From the NCBI RefSeq assembly GCF_000826685.1, contig NZ_JROO01000010.1, forward strand, positions 62,001 to 126,000: a stretch of 64,000 bases of DNA, read 5' to 3'. How positions within the stretch are numbered: the first letter of the stretch is position 1; each line of letters begins with the position of its first letter. The position numbers and the translations under genes were made by a program. Below are positions 37,762 to 46,892 of this stretch, one piece after another. The notes under the pieces were generated by a model, which worked only from the letters and a program-made list of their open reading frames with translations, was not told the origin of the DNA and made no database searches. This DNA comes from Streptomonospora alba. GTDB taxonomy: Bacteria; Actinomycetota; Actinomycetes; Streptosporangiales; Streptosporangiaceae.

Positions 37762-38895
37762 TCAGTCGTCGTCGTAGCGGGCGTGGACGGACAGCCGCTC
37801 GCGCGCCTCGCTGAGTCGGCGCCGTTGGGCTTCGCGCGGTTCGTAGCCTTCCAGAGCGCGTCCATGCGCGGCGTGCAGATGCGGATGATCGACCTCCCGG
37901 ATCTGGTGGCGCAGCCGGTGCTGGAGGGCGTAGCGGCGCTGCTCCCCGAGCGCATGGGTGAGGACATGGCCGTCTTCGATGAGGAATGGGGTATCGGAGC
38001 CGTAGTCGAGGTCGGCCGGGGCCTGGCGGAATTCGGCTTCGGTGGGCGAGCGGCGGTCGGCGGCGCAGCGTCGGCGCTGCGCGGCGGGGCAGATGTCGCA
38101 GAGTTCGGGCACGCCCCAGTGGCCGTTGTAATCGGGAATCTCATGGGCGTAGGTGACGCCGCACGAGGTCTTGCGGAACAGCGGGACGGAGATTCCCGAA
38201 ACTTGCCACGCCCGGACGACCTTGGCGTCGAGCTCGGCGGGCAGCATCTTGCGGCGCTGGTAGTTGTCTGCGTAGGGCACCGCGACGCCCGAGGCGCGCA
38301 GGAACTCGGCGTTTTCTTCCTGGTGGTAGTAGCCGGTGAACACCAGTGCGTCCACGCCGGCGGAGTCGGCGACCTCCAGGACCCCGGCCATGGTCTCCGG
38401 GTCGTCGTTCCAGCCCGGCACGATGGGACGCCAGTACAGGATCACCTTGGTGCGGTCATTACGGGCGGTGGCTGTCTCGATCGACCGTATGGTGGTGCGG
38501 TTTTTGGCGATCGGCTCGACGCGGGCGTCGGCGATTCCGGAATAGGTGAACAGCAGGCTGACCCGAACGTGCTGCAGCGCTTCGAGGGCGGCCATGTCCT
38601 CAGTGGTGACGTGGAAGCGGGTGATGATCAGGACGAGATTGGTCATGCCGCGGCGGTCGAGTTCCTCGAGGACGGCGAAGGTGTGGGGTTTGACGCCGGG
38701 CAGCATCGGGTCGGTGGCCTTGTTGAACAGTTGCACCGGGGTGGTGTGAGGGCGGAACGCTGCGTGGCCGGTCAGCATCGCGACGGCCTCTGGGGTGGTG
38801 ACCCGGAGCTGCGGGGTCTTCTGCTCGAAGTTGCCCCAGAAGTGGCGAACGCAGTAGCCGCAGTCGAGCGGGCAGCCGCGTGGCATCGACCACAC
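37762..38895 (-). CDS. Radical SAM protein (spore photoproduct lyase-like), short N-terminus
   Basis: A 377-residue radical SAM protein: the CxxxCxxC cluster is CPLDCGYC at residues 8-15. Later features are LFNKATDPMLPGVKPHTFAV, VLYWRPIVPGWNDD and a Cys-rich CDICPAAQRRRC that may bind a second cluster. The cluster starts only eight residues into the protein, shorter than usual, so the N-terminus may be lost. GTG 38895 has GGAGG close upstream; ATG 38886 is an alternative. It begins 21 bp after the ABC exporter stop, so it could be read with the TOMM operon, but the exonuclease remnant behind it suggests an older, separate locus. Confidence 0.75.
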   Translation of the reverse strand: MWSMPRGCPLDCGYCVRHFWGNFEQKTPQLRVTTPEAVAMLTGHAAFRPHTTPVQLFNKATDPMLPGVKPHTFAVLEELDRRGMTNLVLIITRFHVTTEDMAALEALQHVRVSLLFTYSGIADARVEPIAKNRTTIRSIETATARNDRTKVILYWRPIVPGWNDDPETMAGVLEVADSAGVDALVFTGYYHQEENAEFLRASGVAVPYADNYQRRKMLPAELDAKVVRAWQVSGISVPLFRKTSCGVTYAHEIPDYNGHWGVPELCDICPAAQRRRCAADRRSPTEAEFRQAPADLDYGSDTPFLIEDGHVLTHALGEQRRYALQHRLRHQIREVDHPHLHAAHGRALEGYEPREAQRRRLSEARERLSVHARYDDD

Positions 38896-38916
38896 CGCCT
38901 CCGCTGAGAAGAGGAG

Positions 38917-40635
38917 TCAGACTCGGTTCTCCACGGGCCGAGGGGCGGGCCCCGCCGCTGCCCGGGCGCTGCGGGGGGAGCCGTGGACGTGTACGACGCG
39001 TTCGAAACGGGCGAGCGTCTCGGTGCGATGCGAGGCGGCGAGTACGGTGCCGTCGAACTCGGCGATGACGTCGGAGACGATGCGCTCGGTCTCCGGGTCG
39101 AGGCTCGCGGTGATTTCGTCCACCAGCAGCACGCGCGGTCGCCGGATGAGCGCACGGGCCAGGCACAGGCGTGCCTGCTGCCCGCCGGAGAGGCGGAGGC
39201 CGCCTTCTCCCAACTCCTCGTCGAGATCGGCCCAGCCCTTGGCGCCGACGTGTTCGAGCACGGCGGACAGTTCCGTGTCGGGGCGCGGCCGGGTCCCGCG
39301 CAGGAGGTTGGCGCGGACGGTGCCGTGGAACAGCCGGGCGTCCTGCTCGACCAGGGCCACGGCGTCGCGGAACGCCTCGTCGTCGAGTCCGGTGACCGGG
39401 ACGGTGGTGCCGTCGGCGGCGACGATCTCGACGGTCCCCGCCGACGGGTCCCACAGGCGGGCCGCGAGCGCGATGATCGTGCTCTTGCCCGCCCCGGAGG
39501 GCCCGGCGAGGCCGACGTGCTCACCGGGTGCCACGTCGGCCGACCACCCCTCCAGCGTCGGCCGCCGGTCGTCGTAGGCGAACGAGACCCCACGGAACCG
39601 GAGGCCGAGAGGACCGCTGGGGACCTCTTGCGGCCGGTCGGGCGCGGATACGACCGGCGGGCGGGTGATACCGGAACCGACGCGCCGCGCGCTCGCGGTG
39701 AGGGGATGGAGCTGGGTCAGCACCGCGGTGGCCTCGGTGACGGCCGTGACGCCCGCGAGGGCGAGGGCCACGAGCGCGGGGAGGACCGCCGGGGACAGGC
39801 GCGCGTCGGCGGGGCCGGAGAGGACGCCCGCGGCGGCGGCGCTGACGGCGATGACCCCGATCACCACGGCGGTGACGATCAGCTCGCGCACCCCGGCGGT
39901 CAGCTGGGAGAGCAGTTCCCGCCGTCGGGTGACCGCGGCCGCCCGCGCGGTGGCCGCGGCGGTCTCGGAGACGATCCGCGGCGCGAGGCCGTAGCCGAGC
40001 ACCTCGCGCAGGGCGCCGAGCGCGTCGACGGTCCGTGCCGAGAGCTCCTCGCGGTCCTGCTGCTCCCGCTCGCCGGTCCGCCTGGCGGCCCCGGCCCAGC
40101 ACAGCGCGGTCCCCGCCACCAGAGCGCTGCCGAGCGACATCACCAGCGCAGCCTCGGGCAGCAGGAGCAGGGCGGCGGCGAAGGAGGCGAGGAAGACGGT
40201 CAGCGAGGCGCCCACCTGGGCCACGGTGTGGGCGTAGAAGAACTCGAGCTTCTCGATGTCGCCCATCGCGACGGCCGCCGCGCGCCCGGAATGCTCGCGG
40301 CGGCGTGCGGGAACGCTGCGTGCATAGGCGTCGAAGAGCGCCATCCGCAGGCGGGCCAGCACACGGTAGGCCAGGGCGTGGGACACGTCCATCTCCCGCC
40401 AGGTCAACAGGGTCCGCAGTAGTACGAGCCCGACGGCGGCAGCCCACCAGAGCGGTCCGGGCGGTGTCCGCTCGACGATCGCGTGGCCGACCGCCCAGGC
40501 CGTCAGCACCGCCAGACCGGCGAGGCCCAGGGCGCTCGCGGTCGCGACGAGATAGCCGGCGAGCATGCCGCGCCATTCGGGGCGCAGCGCGGGCAGGAGC
40601 CGGCCGAAGGCGCGCAGCGCTGCACGGGTACTCAC
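38917..40635 (-). CDS. ABC exporter subunit with fused ATPase (CydC-like), TOMM cluster
   Basis: A 572-residue half-transporter: six membrane helices in the first about 310 residues (GMLAGYLVATASALGLAGLAVL onward) and a C-terminal ATPase with Walker A GPSGAGKST, signature LSGGQQARLCLARAL and Walker B VLLVDEITASLD. GTG 40635 overlaps the preceding stop (GTGA, 40632-40635). It should pair with the next gene as a heterodimer. CydC-like resemblance is of fold only; in this setting export of the modified peptide is more likely than of thiols. Confidence 0.87.
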   Translation of the reverse strand: MSTRAALRAFGRLLPALRPEWRGMLAGYLVATASALGLAGLAVLTAWAVGHAIVERTPPGPLWWAAAVGLVLLRTLLTWREMDVSHALAYRVLARLRMALFDAYARSVPARRREHSGRAAAVAMGDIEKLEFFYAHTVAQVGASLTVFLASFAAALLLLPEAALVMSLGSALVAGTALCWAGAARRTGEREQQDREELSARTVDALGALREVLGYGLAPRIVSETAAATARAAAVTRRRELLSQLTAGVRELIVTAVVIGVIAVSAAAAGVLSGPADARLSPAVLPALVALALAGVTAVTEATAVLTQLHPLTASARRVGSGITRPPVVSAPDRPQEVPSGPLGLRFRGVSFAYDDRRPTLEGWSADVAPGEHVGLAGPSGAGKSTIIALAARLWDPSAGTVEIVAADGTTVPVTGLDDEAFRDAVALVEQDARLFHGTVRANLLRGTRPRPDTELSAVLEHVGAKGWADLDEELGEGGLRLSGGQQARLCLARALIRRPRVLLVDEITASLDPETERIVSDVIAEFDGTVLAASHRTETLARFERVVHVHGSPRSARAAAGPAPRPVENRV

Positions 40636-42302
40636 GGAACGCTCCTGTCCAGACGGCCCGAATCCAGCCGCAGCACGGCCGGCACGTCGACGAGGGCCTC
40701 GGGGCGGTGGGTGATCATGATGACGATGCGGTCGCGCGCCACCCCGTGCAGCGTCTCGACGACGTCCGCGGCGCGGTCGGTGTCGAGCGCGCTGGTCGGC
40801 TCGTCGACCAGAAGGACAGGGCGGTGCGCGAGCAGCGCCCTGGCCAGGGCGAGGCGCTGGCGCTGCCCGCCGGACAGGCTGGAGCCGGCCTCGGCGACCT
40901 GGGTGTCGAAGCCGTGCGCGAGCGCGCGCATCTCCTCCAGCACCCCGGCTGCGCGGCACGCCCAGACCAGGTCCGCTTCTCCGGCTGCGGTGCCGGTGAC
41001 GTCGAGGTTCTCCCGGATCGTCCCGGCGAAGAGCACGGGACGCTGCGAGACGACGGCGATGTCCCCGGTGCGCAGCGGTCGGCCGTCCAACTCGATCCGG
41101 CCGGTGGCCGGGGAGAGGAACCCCAGCAGGAGGTCGAAGAGGGTCGACTTCCCCGACCCCGACGGCCCGATGATCGCGCTCAATTCGCCGCGGCGGGCCG
41201 TCAGGTCCAGGCCGCTGATCACGTCGGACCTCGTGCCCGGGTACCGGAAACTCAGATCCGACGCCCGCAGTACCGCGGCGGAGGGGGCGGGCGCGTCGGC
41301 GCCGTGCCCGTCCGCGGCCTCCGGAGCGGGGCCCGCCGCCTCCTCGCGGCGCACCGGGCCGAACGCGCCGATCTCCTGCAGCCCGGGGATCGCGGTGAGT
41401 CCCAGGAAGCCTGCATGCCAATGGCGTGAGAGCTCCCGGACCGGCCGGAACGCCTCCGAGCCGAGCAGCAGGACGAGATAGACCTCCACCGCGGGCGGCT
41501 GCCCCGATACCGCGCCCCAGACGGCCACGCCGGCGGCTGCGACGATGCCGCCCTGGACGGCGAGATCCGTGACCGCGGTCTCGGCCAAGCCCGAGCGCAT
41601 GACCCGTTCGGTCGCCCGGCGCAGCGCCTCCGAGCGGGCGTGCAGGCGGTCGCGGGTCCCCGACACATCGCCGAGGGTCCGCAGCGTCGCCATTCCCCGC
41701 AGGGATTCGAGGACGTCGGCGCTGAGCGCCTCGTAGCTGTCCCAGTGGTCGAGCCCGCGCCGGGCGATCATGCGCTTCCACGCCATCGGTCCGAACACGG
41801 CCAGCAGGACCGCCGTGGCGACGCCCGCCGCGGCCCACGGCGCCAGGAGCGCGAGGAGGGCGACCACGAGCGGGCATGCCACGGCCACCTGTACGACGGC
41901 GGGGACGTATTTCGAGACGTAGGCGTCCGTGCCGTCGACGCCGTCGCCCAGGCTCGCCCGCACCGTGCCGTCCCGGACGGCGGTGTCGTGCAGACGCTCC
42001 GGGACCAGCGCGGATTCCATCGCGCGGCGGCGCACGGCCTCCCTGACCCGGCCTCCCAGCCCGCTGGCGGCCGCCGTCTGCGCCAGGGACGCCAGCAGCC
42101 TCAGCACCGCGATCCCGAAGATCAGCAGGAGCGCGAAGAGGACGTCCTGCGGCCGCCCGCCCAGCACCGCCGACATCGACCAGGCGATCGCCGCGGCCTG
42201 GGCGAGGTGGGTGGAGAACGCAAGCAGCAGCAGCGCGACGCTCGACAGCAGCGCGGCGGGGAACCGTGCTGCCTCGCGCCACAAGGGGCCGACGATCATC
42301 AT
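40632..42302 (-). CDS. ABC exporter subunit with fused ATPase (CydD-like), TOMM cluster
   Basis: A 556-residue half-transporter. The membrane part begins FPAALLSSVALLLLAFSTHL; the ATPase has Walker A GPSGSGKST, Q-loop VVSQRPVLFAGTIREN, signature LSGGQRQRLALARALL and Walker B VLLVDEPTSALD, so this subunit has an intact consensus site. Its start overlaps the end of the dehydrogenase gene (42299-42302). With its partner it probably exports the mature peptide to the medium. Confidence 0.88.
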   Translation of the reverse strand: MMIVGPLWREAARFPAALLSSVALLLLAFSTHLAQAAAIAWSMSAVLGGRPQDVLFALLLIFGIAVLRLLASLAQTAAASGLGGRVREAVRRRAMESALVPERLHDTAVRDGTVRASLGDGVDGTDAYVSKYVPAVVQVAVACPLVVALLALLAPWAAAGVATAVLLAVFGPMAWKRMIARRGLDHWDSYEALSADVLESLRGMATLRTLGDVSGTRDRLHARSEALRRATERVMRSGLAETAVTDLAVQGGIVAAAGVAVWGAVSGQPPAVEVYLVLLLGSEAFRPVRELSRHWHAGFLGLTAIPGLQEIGAFGPVRREEAAGPAPEAADGHGADAPAPSAAVLRASDLSFRYPGTRSDVISGLDLTARRGELSAIIGPSGSGKSTLFDLLLGFLSPATGRIELDGRPLRTGDIAVVSQRPVLFAGTIRENLDVTGTAAGEADLVWACRAAGVLEEMRALAHGFDTQVAEAGSSLSGGQRQRLALARALLAHRPVLLVDEPTSALDTDRAADVVETLHGVARDRIVIMITHRPEALVDVPAVLRLDSGRLDRSVP

Positions 42303-43450
42303 GGGCCGGTCTCCGTCGCGACGCGTCGCCTGCCGGGCAGTGCCGCCAGGGCGTGGATGGTCCAGTGGCCGTCCTCAGCGGCGAACCCCGAGACCGGTCG
42401 GCTCCGCCAGTCGCCGGTGGCGGCATCCGCGTAGCAGATGGCTGCTGCTGCGCGGTGAGCGTCCCAGACCGCCGCGGCCAACTCGGCCGTGGCGGCGCCG
42501 CTGGGGATCGCCCATGTGTGCAGGCGGGTCGCGCCGCGGACCCAGGCTTGTGCGGAGGCTGCGGCGGTGCGGTCGGCGGCGGCGCCCCTGGCCCCCGTTT
42601 CGAGGAACCGGGTGATGTCGGGTGATCGTCGCGCGGCGAGCGCGTCGCGGTGCCGGGGGCCGATCGTGCGCGACTGCGGGAGCGCGACCGCCGCCAGCGG
42701 GATCTCCGGCGCGAGTCGGCGGGCGAGCCACCGCCGCGGTTCGGCGGCGGGCGGCACGCGCAGCAGGGCGCGCAGAGCGGCGCCGGGACCGAGCCGCACG
42801 GCGAGCCGCTCCGGTGCGTAGAGGAACTCCACGGCGGCGAGGGCGTATGCGGTGTCGGCGATCCACAGCGGCCACGCCCGGTGCCGGTACCGGCCGAAGC
42901 TTCGTCCCGGCTGCACCGTCAGGACCAGGTGGGTGCCGTCGGCGGGGCGATCGGCCGCGCCGGGCCAGCCGGCCGCGCGGTCGGCCGCGTCGTCGCGCTT
43001 CACGAGCGTGTCCTGCTCCATGTCGTAGGCGTACCGGCCAGGCGCGAGGCCGTCGGCGCCGGGGCCGACGACGAGGTGGGTCCGCACCGGATAGGCGGCG
43101 CCGGCCGAGGGCACGGGCCGCCTGTGGATGCCGCTCGGGGTTCCGTCGGGCCGGCGGTGGCGACCGCCGGAGCGCCAGAGCGCGTCGAGGAGTGCGCGTT
43201 CCCGTGCGGGGACGGCGACCGGTTCGGCACCGGCCGCCCGCCACGGATTGGCGCGCGGGCCGGGCGGTCGCGGTTCGCCCGGCGAGTCGGGGGTGAAGGC
43301 CTGTGCCAGGTCGGCGGGAAGATCCGTGGGACCCCCGCAGGAGGAGTGGAACACGGTGTGGTGGGAGGCGGCGCGCCACGGGTCCGTGCGGGGGCGGGCG
43401 GAACCGCGGTGCTCGTCCGCGATGCCGGGAGGCGGATCGGTGCGGGGCAT
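42299..43450 (-). CDS. SagB-type (nitroreductase-like) azoline dehydrogenase
   Basis: A 383-residue FMN-dependent dehydrogenase of the SagB/TOMM family. RRPVPSAGAAYPVRTHLVVG is the conserved phosphate-binding and cofactor segment (R-x-PSaGalyP). An N-terminal segment with ASHHTVFHSSCGG and a second weak nitroreductase-like half (WVRGATRLHTWAIPSGAATA) complete it. It would oxidise azolines made by the YcaO protein to aromatic azoles. It follows the YcaO stop by 13 bp and overlaps the exporter gene. Confidence 0.85.
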   Translation of the reverse strand: MPRTDPPPGIADEHRGSARPRTDPWRAASHHTVFHSSCGGPTDLPADLAQAFTPDSPGEPRPPGPRANPWRAAGAEPVAVPARERALLDALWRSGGRHRRPDGTPSGIHRRPVPSAGAAYPVRTHLVVGPGADGLAPGRYAYDMEQDTLVKRDDAADRAAGWPGAADRPADGTHLVLTVQPGRSFGRYRHRAWPLWIADTAYALAAVEFLYAPERLAVRLGPGAALRALLRVPPAAEPRRWLARRLAPEIPLAAVALPQSRTIGPRHRDALAARRSPDITRFLETGARGAAADRTAAASAQAWVRGATRLHTWAIPSGAATAELAAAVWDAHRAAAAICYADAATGDWRSRPVSGFAAEDGHWTIHALAALPGRRRVATETGP

Positions 43451-43463
43451 GGTCGGCTCCGGC

Positions 43464-45929
43464 TCACATGTGGGGTGGCGGGACGAGGGTGAAGTCCTCC
43501 GGGTTCCCCGTCCAGGACGCGCGCCACCCGCGTGCGCGGGCGGCCTCCTCGAAACGCGCCATCCCGAGGTAGGCGAACGCGGCGGGGGCGTTCGGCACGA
43601 GGCCGGTGATGAAGGTGCGCACCACGCGCAGGGGCGTGCGGCCGACGTCCGCTGTCGTGAGGTCGCGGGTCAGGACGCGGTGGCCGCGGCGGGCGAGCCG
43701 CCGGTAGACCTCCTCCATGGAGACGGCGGGGATCCGGGTGATCGGCCGGAGGCCGAGCGCGGGTTCGGTGAACCGCCGGGCCTGCGCGTGCAGCCGCGGA
43801 TCGAGCCACAGTTGGACGTGGGCGCCGAGGTCGACGATGTTCCGGCAGTGCTCGCCGGCGGAGTCGAGGTAGGACCCGTCCTCCCGGAAATCGAGGTAGA
43901 GGCCGCGGGCCATCAGGCCCTGTTCGACGGCACGGAAGACCCAACCGTCGGCGGTGGTGCACCCCTGGGTGTAGACCCAGGTGTGGACCGCCTCAAGTAC
44001 CGCCTTGCGTGCCGCCCGGACCGGGTCGAGCGCGGCGGAGAACCCCGCGGCGTAGAGCCCGCGCTCCCGGTCGTGGACGAGTGCCGCGACGGCCGGGGCG
44101 AGCTCCGAGGGCATGGCGACCAGGAAGGCGCTCAGGGCACCGCCCTGCAGGTCGTCTTCGAGGCCGGGGACGCTCGCGGGGTCGATGCCGAACGTGGGGC
44201 CGTCGAGGTGCCACCACAGTTCGAGGGCGTCGCGCTCGACGACTTCCAGGACCCCGCGATCGCGGGCGTCGTCGGCCCCCTGCCCCGTTGCGATGCCCGC
44301 GTAGTTCAGGTGGTGGGTGCGGGCAAGGTGCCGGAAGCGCGACTGCCGCCAGTTGAGGTGGACGAGCGCGTCGGGAAGCCAGGCCGGGTGTCCGTCGAGG
44401 TCGGCGCACCGGGTCCACAGCGTCGGGGTGTCGTCGGTGAGGGGCGTGTAGGGGAACCCCTGCCTGGTGTACTGCCACGGTGCGAAGCGCGGCAGCCGGG
44501 CGGTGTCGAGCACGGGCTCGCTTTCCTCGCGCAGCTCCCCGGCGGTGGCCACGCGGAACTCCTCCGGGGGGAGTTCCGCCGGGAGCCAGTTCCCGCAGTA
44601 CCGTTCGACGCCTTCGGCGATGGCGGCGATCCGCGCTTGGTCGGCGTCGGCGAAGGACGTGCCCAGCGAGACGCGGTCGGCGGGCCATTCGCCGAGCCGG
44701 CGCGCGTCCGCGACGGCGGCGGTGAGCGCGAGGTAGGACGGCGGGGCCCCTTCGGGGCGCGGTACGGGGCGGACGGAGCGGATGATCCCGCACTCGGGGT
44801 CGACGAGCGCTTCGGCCGGGAGGGGATCGGCGGGGGCGTCCTGCTCCGGGGCGGCGTCGCCGGCATGGGGTGGGCGTGGGGCGCTGGTGGGGGCCGTCAT
44901 GGGGGCGCTCCGTTCATGGTGCCAGGTGGCCGCTGCGGGATCGAAGACCGAGCGGGAACGTGATCCGGGGGTCGGCGGGAGGGCCGCGGTCCAGGGCGGA
45001 GGCGAGCCCCGGGCCGTGTGGATCCCGAGCCAGGCGTCGATGATTCCGCCGACTCCGCCGGCGCTTCGGACGCGGGCGCGCAGGTCGTCGTCGGGGATCC
45101 CGCTGACGAGGCCGTGTCCCCACGGCCCGCTGACCAGGTGGCTCGGCCCGGGCCAGTCCCGCGCGAGGCGTGCGGTGTCCTCCCGGAAGAAGTCGTCGTC
45201 CCCGCCGACCGCGAGCAGGGGGTACTCGACCGGGCCGTATCGGGCGCGCGGATCGATCCGCTGCGCGGACCACAGCCTCTGCCAGCCGGTCAGCGCCTCA
45301 GGGGGCCATCCCCAGTCGGCGGCCGCGGCGATCGGTCCGCGCTCGCGCGCTCGGGCCGTTCGCCGGTCGAGCTCGGCGCCGGAGAGGGCGGGCTGTGCGC
45401 ACCGGCCGCGCCCGTGCTGGTGCCACCAGCCGATGCGGTGCCGCAGCTGCGGGCGTCCGTCGGCGTCCCAGGCGGTCTCGGCGAGGCCGAGCGCCGGGAC
45501 CAGGACGACGATCCCGGCGATCGCGTCCGCGGAGGGGGAGCGCGGCGCCGCGTCCGTCCCGTCTCCGACCGCCTCCCGCGCGGCCTCCAGCGCGCAGTGG
45601 CCGGCGTAGGAGGCTCCGAACAGCAGCAGCGGCAGGTTCGGGAACTCCCGCAGGAGGCGGTCGAGAATGTCGCGGCCGTCGGTGCCCTCGTGCGCGTAGG
45701 GCGACCAGTCTCCGCCGGAGCGGTACCGCCCGCGGACGTCCTGCACCAGGCAGTGGTAGCCGCGTTCGGTCCATGAACGCGCGATCGGCGCATGCAGGCC
45801 CGCGTCGTAGGGGGTCCGGACGAGGACGAGCCCGGTGGGGGAGGCGCAGCGCCACAGCAGCCCGCGCAGCACCATGCCGTCCCGCGTCGGGCATGCGTGC
45901 TCGACCGGGCCGTCGGCGGCCGCGCTCAT
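43464..45929 (-). CDS. Fused S15/CocE-type alpha/beta hydrolase - YcaO cyclodehydratase
   Basis: One uninterrupted 821-codon frame carries two enzymes. Residues 1-330 form a CocE/X-Pro-peptidase-like hydrolase: DVRGRYRSGGDWSPYAHEG, nucleophile Ser107 in FGASYAGH, an Asp in GGDDDFF and a His in GPWGHG. Residues about 375-821 are a TOMM YcaO: SLGTSFADADQARIAAIAEG with VERYCG, VLEVVERDALELWWH and AVLEAVHTW supply ATP-site Glu residues, and the protein ends LVPPPHM, like the Pro-rich tail essential in azoline-forming YcaOs. An in-frame ATG at 44900 (residue 344) with GGAGCG upstream could also yield YcaO alone (478 aa). ATG 45929 overlaps the leader-binding gene (ATGA). Confidence 0.85.
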   Translation of the reverse strand: MSAAADGPVEHACPTRDGMVLRGLLWRCASPTGLVLVRTPYDAGLHAPIARSWTERGYHCLVQDVRGRYRSGGDWSPYAHEGTDGRDILDRLLREFPNLPLLLFGASYAGHCALEAAREAVGDGTDAAPRSPSADAIAGIVVLVPALGLAETAWDADGRPQLRHRIGWWHQHGRGRCAQPALSGAELDRRTARARERGPIAAAADWGWPPEALTGWQRLWSAQRIDPRARYGPVEYPLLAVGGDDDFFREDTARLARDWPGPSHLVSGPWGHGLVSGIPDDDLRARVRSAGGVGGIIDAWLGIHTARGSPPPWTAALPPTPGSRSRSVFDPAAATWHHERSAPMTAPTSAPRPPHAGDAAPEQDAPADPLPAEALVDPECGIIRSVRPVPRPEGAPPSYLALTAAVADARRLGEWPADRVSLGTSFADADQARIAAIAEGVERYCGNWLPAELPPEEFRVATAGELREESEPVLDTARLPRFAPWQYTRQGFPYTPLTDDTPTLWTRCADLDGHPAWLPDALVHLNWRQSRFRHLARTHHLNYAGIATGQGADDARDRGVLEVVERDALELWWHLDGPTFGIDPASVPGLEDDLQGGALSAFLVAMPSELAPAVAALVHDRERGLYAAGFSAALDPVRAARKAVLEAVHTWVYTQGCTTADGWVFRAVEQGLMARGLYLDFREDGSYLDSAGEHCRNIVDLGAHVQLWLDPRLHAQARRFTEPALGLRPITRIPAVSMEEVYRRLARRGHRVLTRDLTTADVGRTPLRVVRTFITGLVPNAPAAFAYLGMARFEEAARARGWRASWTGNPEDFTLVPPPHM

Positions 45930-46795
45930 GCGCCCGCCTCGCAACCGGGGGCGAAGGGCTCGGGATATCCCAGGACGGTGTGCTCGGTGGCGGTCGCCGA
46001 CGCGGAGACGTACTTCCACAAGCTGGTCCGGAACCTCGCCAGCTCATCGGTCTCCTGTGCCCAGGCGAGGGCGACCGTGAGCATCCGGCCGATGAGGAGG
46101 GTCCGGGCGGCGGCGGGCAGCGCCGGCGGGGCGTGGCTCGCCGACCGCTGCCAGGCGGCGAGCTCGCGCGCCACCGGACTGGCCGCCAGGCGCCGCTTCT
46201 GCACCTGGTCGGCGGTGGGATCGTCGGCCGAAAGGCGGATCGGGTCGACGAAGCAGTTGTCGCCCTCGCGGTACCCGCCGAGCCAGGCGGTCCCCTGCTC
46301 CGGGAGGGAGTCGAACGCCGCCCAGCCGGCCCGCTCGGCGGGTGTCTCGGCGAACGCGACCACGAGCCGCCGGCATCCCGGTCCCGCCTCGGGGGCGATC
46401 CCGGAGTCGGGCGCCACGGCCGAAGGCGCGGGCTCGTCCGCCGTCCCGCCCCGGTGCCGCGTGATGTCGGCGCCGAGCTCGCCGAGGGCCTCGGCGAGCG
46501 CGTCCAGGACCGGACCGCCGCCGAGGAGGACGACGTCGCGCCGCCGGGCGGGCCACCGGCGTTCCGCATCGTCGCGTTCGCGAGCGGCCATCGCCTCGGT
46601 GAGCCGGTCGGCGTAGGCGGACGACGCCTCCTCCCCGCCGGCGGTCCCGGCGAGGGCGTCGAGGAGTCCGGGGGGCGGGAACCGCAGGCGCAGGAAGCGC
46701 CCCGCCGGGGTGCGGACGGCCCCGGTGCCGTCGCCGTCGACGAGCACGTCCGTGCCGGTGCCGGGAAGGCGGGCGAGGCGGGAGGTCCCTGTCAT
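45926..46795 (-). CDS. TOMM precursor leader-peptide-binding protein (Ocin-ThiF-like)
   Basis: A 289-residue divergent E1-like protein. It has an N-terminal winged-helix-like part (GTGAVRTPAGRFLRLRFPPP), a degenerate Rossmann segment (DVVLLGGGPVLDALAEAL) and the late conserved WLGGYREGDNCFVDPI ... ADQVQKRRLAASPVA region of TOMM cyclodehydratase partner proteins. Such proteins hold the leader peptide and activate YcaO. ATG 46795 has GGAAGGGG 5 bases upstream. It is the first enzyme gene after the precursor, separated from it by a 97-bp stretch with a strong hairpin. Confidence 0.8.
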   Translation of the reverse strand: MTGTSRLARLPGTGTDVLVDGDGTGAVRTPAGRFLRLRFPPPGLLDALAGTAGGEEASSAYADRLTEAMAARERDDAERRWPARRRDVVLLGGGPVLDALAEALGELGADITRHRGGTADEPAPSAVAPDSGIAPEAGPGCRRLVVAFAETPAERAGWAAFDSLPEQGTAWLGGYREGDNCFVDPIRLSADDPTADQVQKRRLAASPVARELAAWQRSASHAPPALPAAARTLLIGRMLTVALAWAQETDELARFRTSLWKYVSASATATEHTVLGYPEPFAPGCEAGA

Positions 46796-46825
46796 GGTGG
46801 CCCCTTCCAGACGGGTCGGGCGGAC

Positions 46826-46859
46826 GGCCCGGTCGGGGGTGCGAGCCCCCGACCGGGCC
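46826..46859 (-). terminator. Strong hairpin between precursor gene and enzyme genes
   Basis: Perfect 14-bp arms (GGCCCGGTCGGGGG and its complement) with a 6-nt loop lie 34 bp after the precursor stop and 31 bp before the leader-binding gene. This position is typical of a partial terminator or mRNA-stabilising structure that gives more precursor than enzyme. Confidence 0.8.
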
Positions 46860-46892
46860 TGGTGAACCGTCGTCAATCGACAGGCGGCTCGG

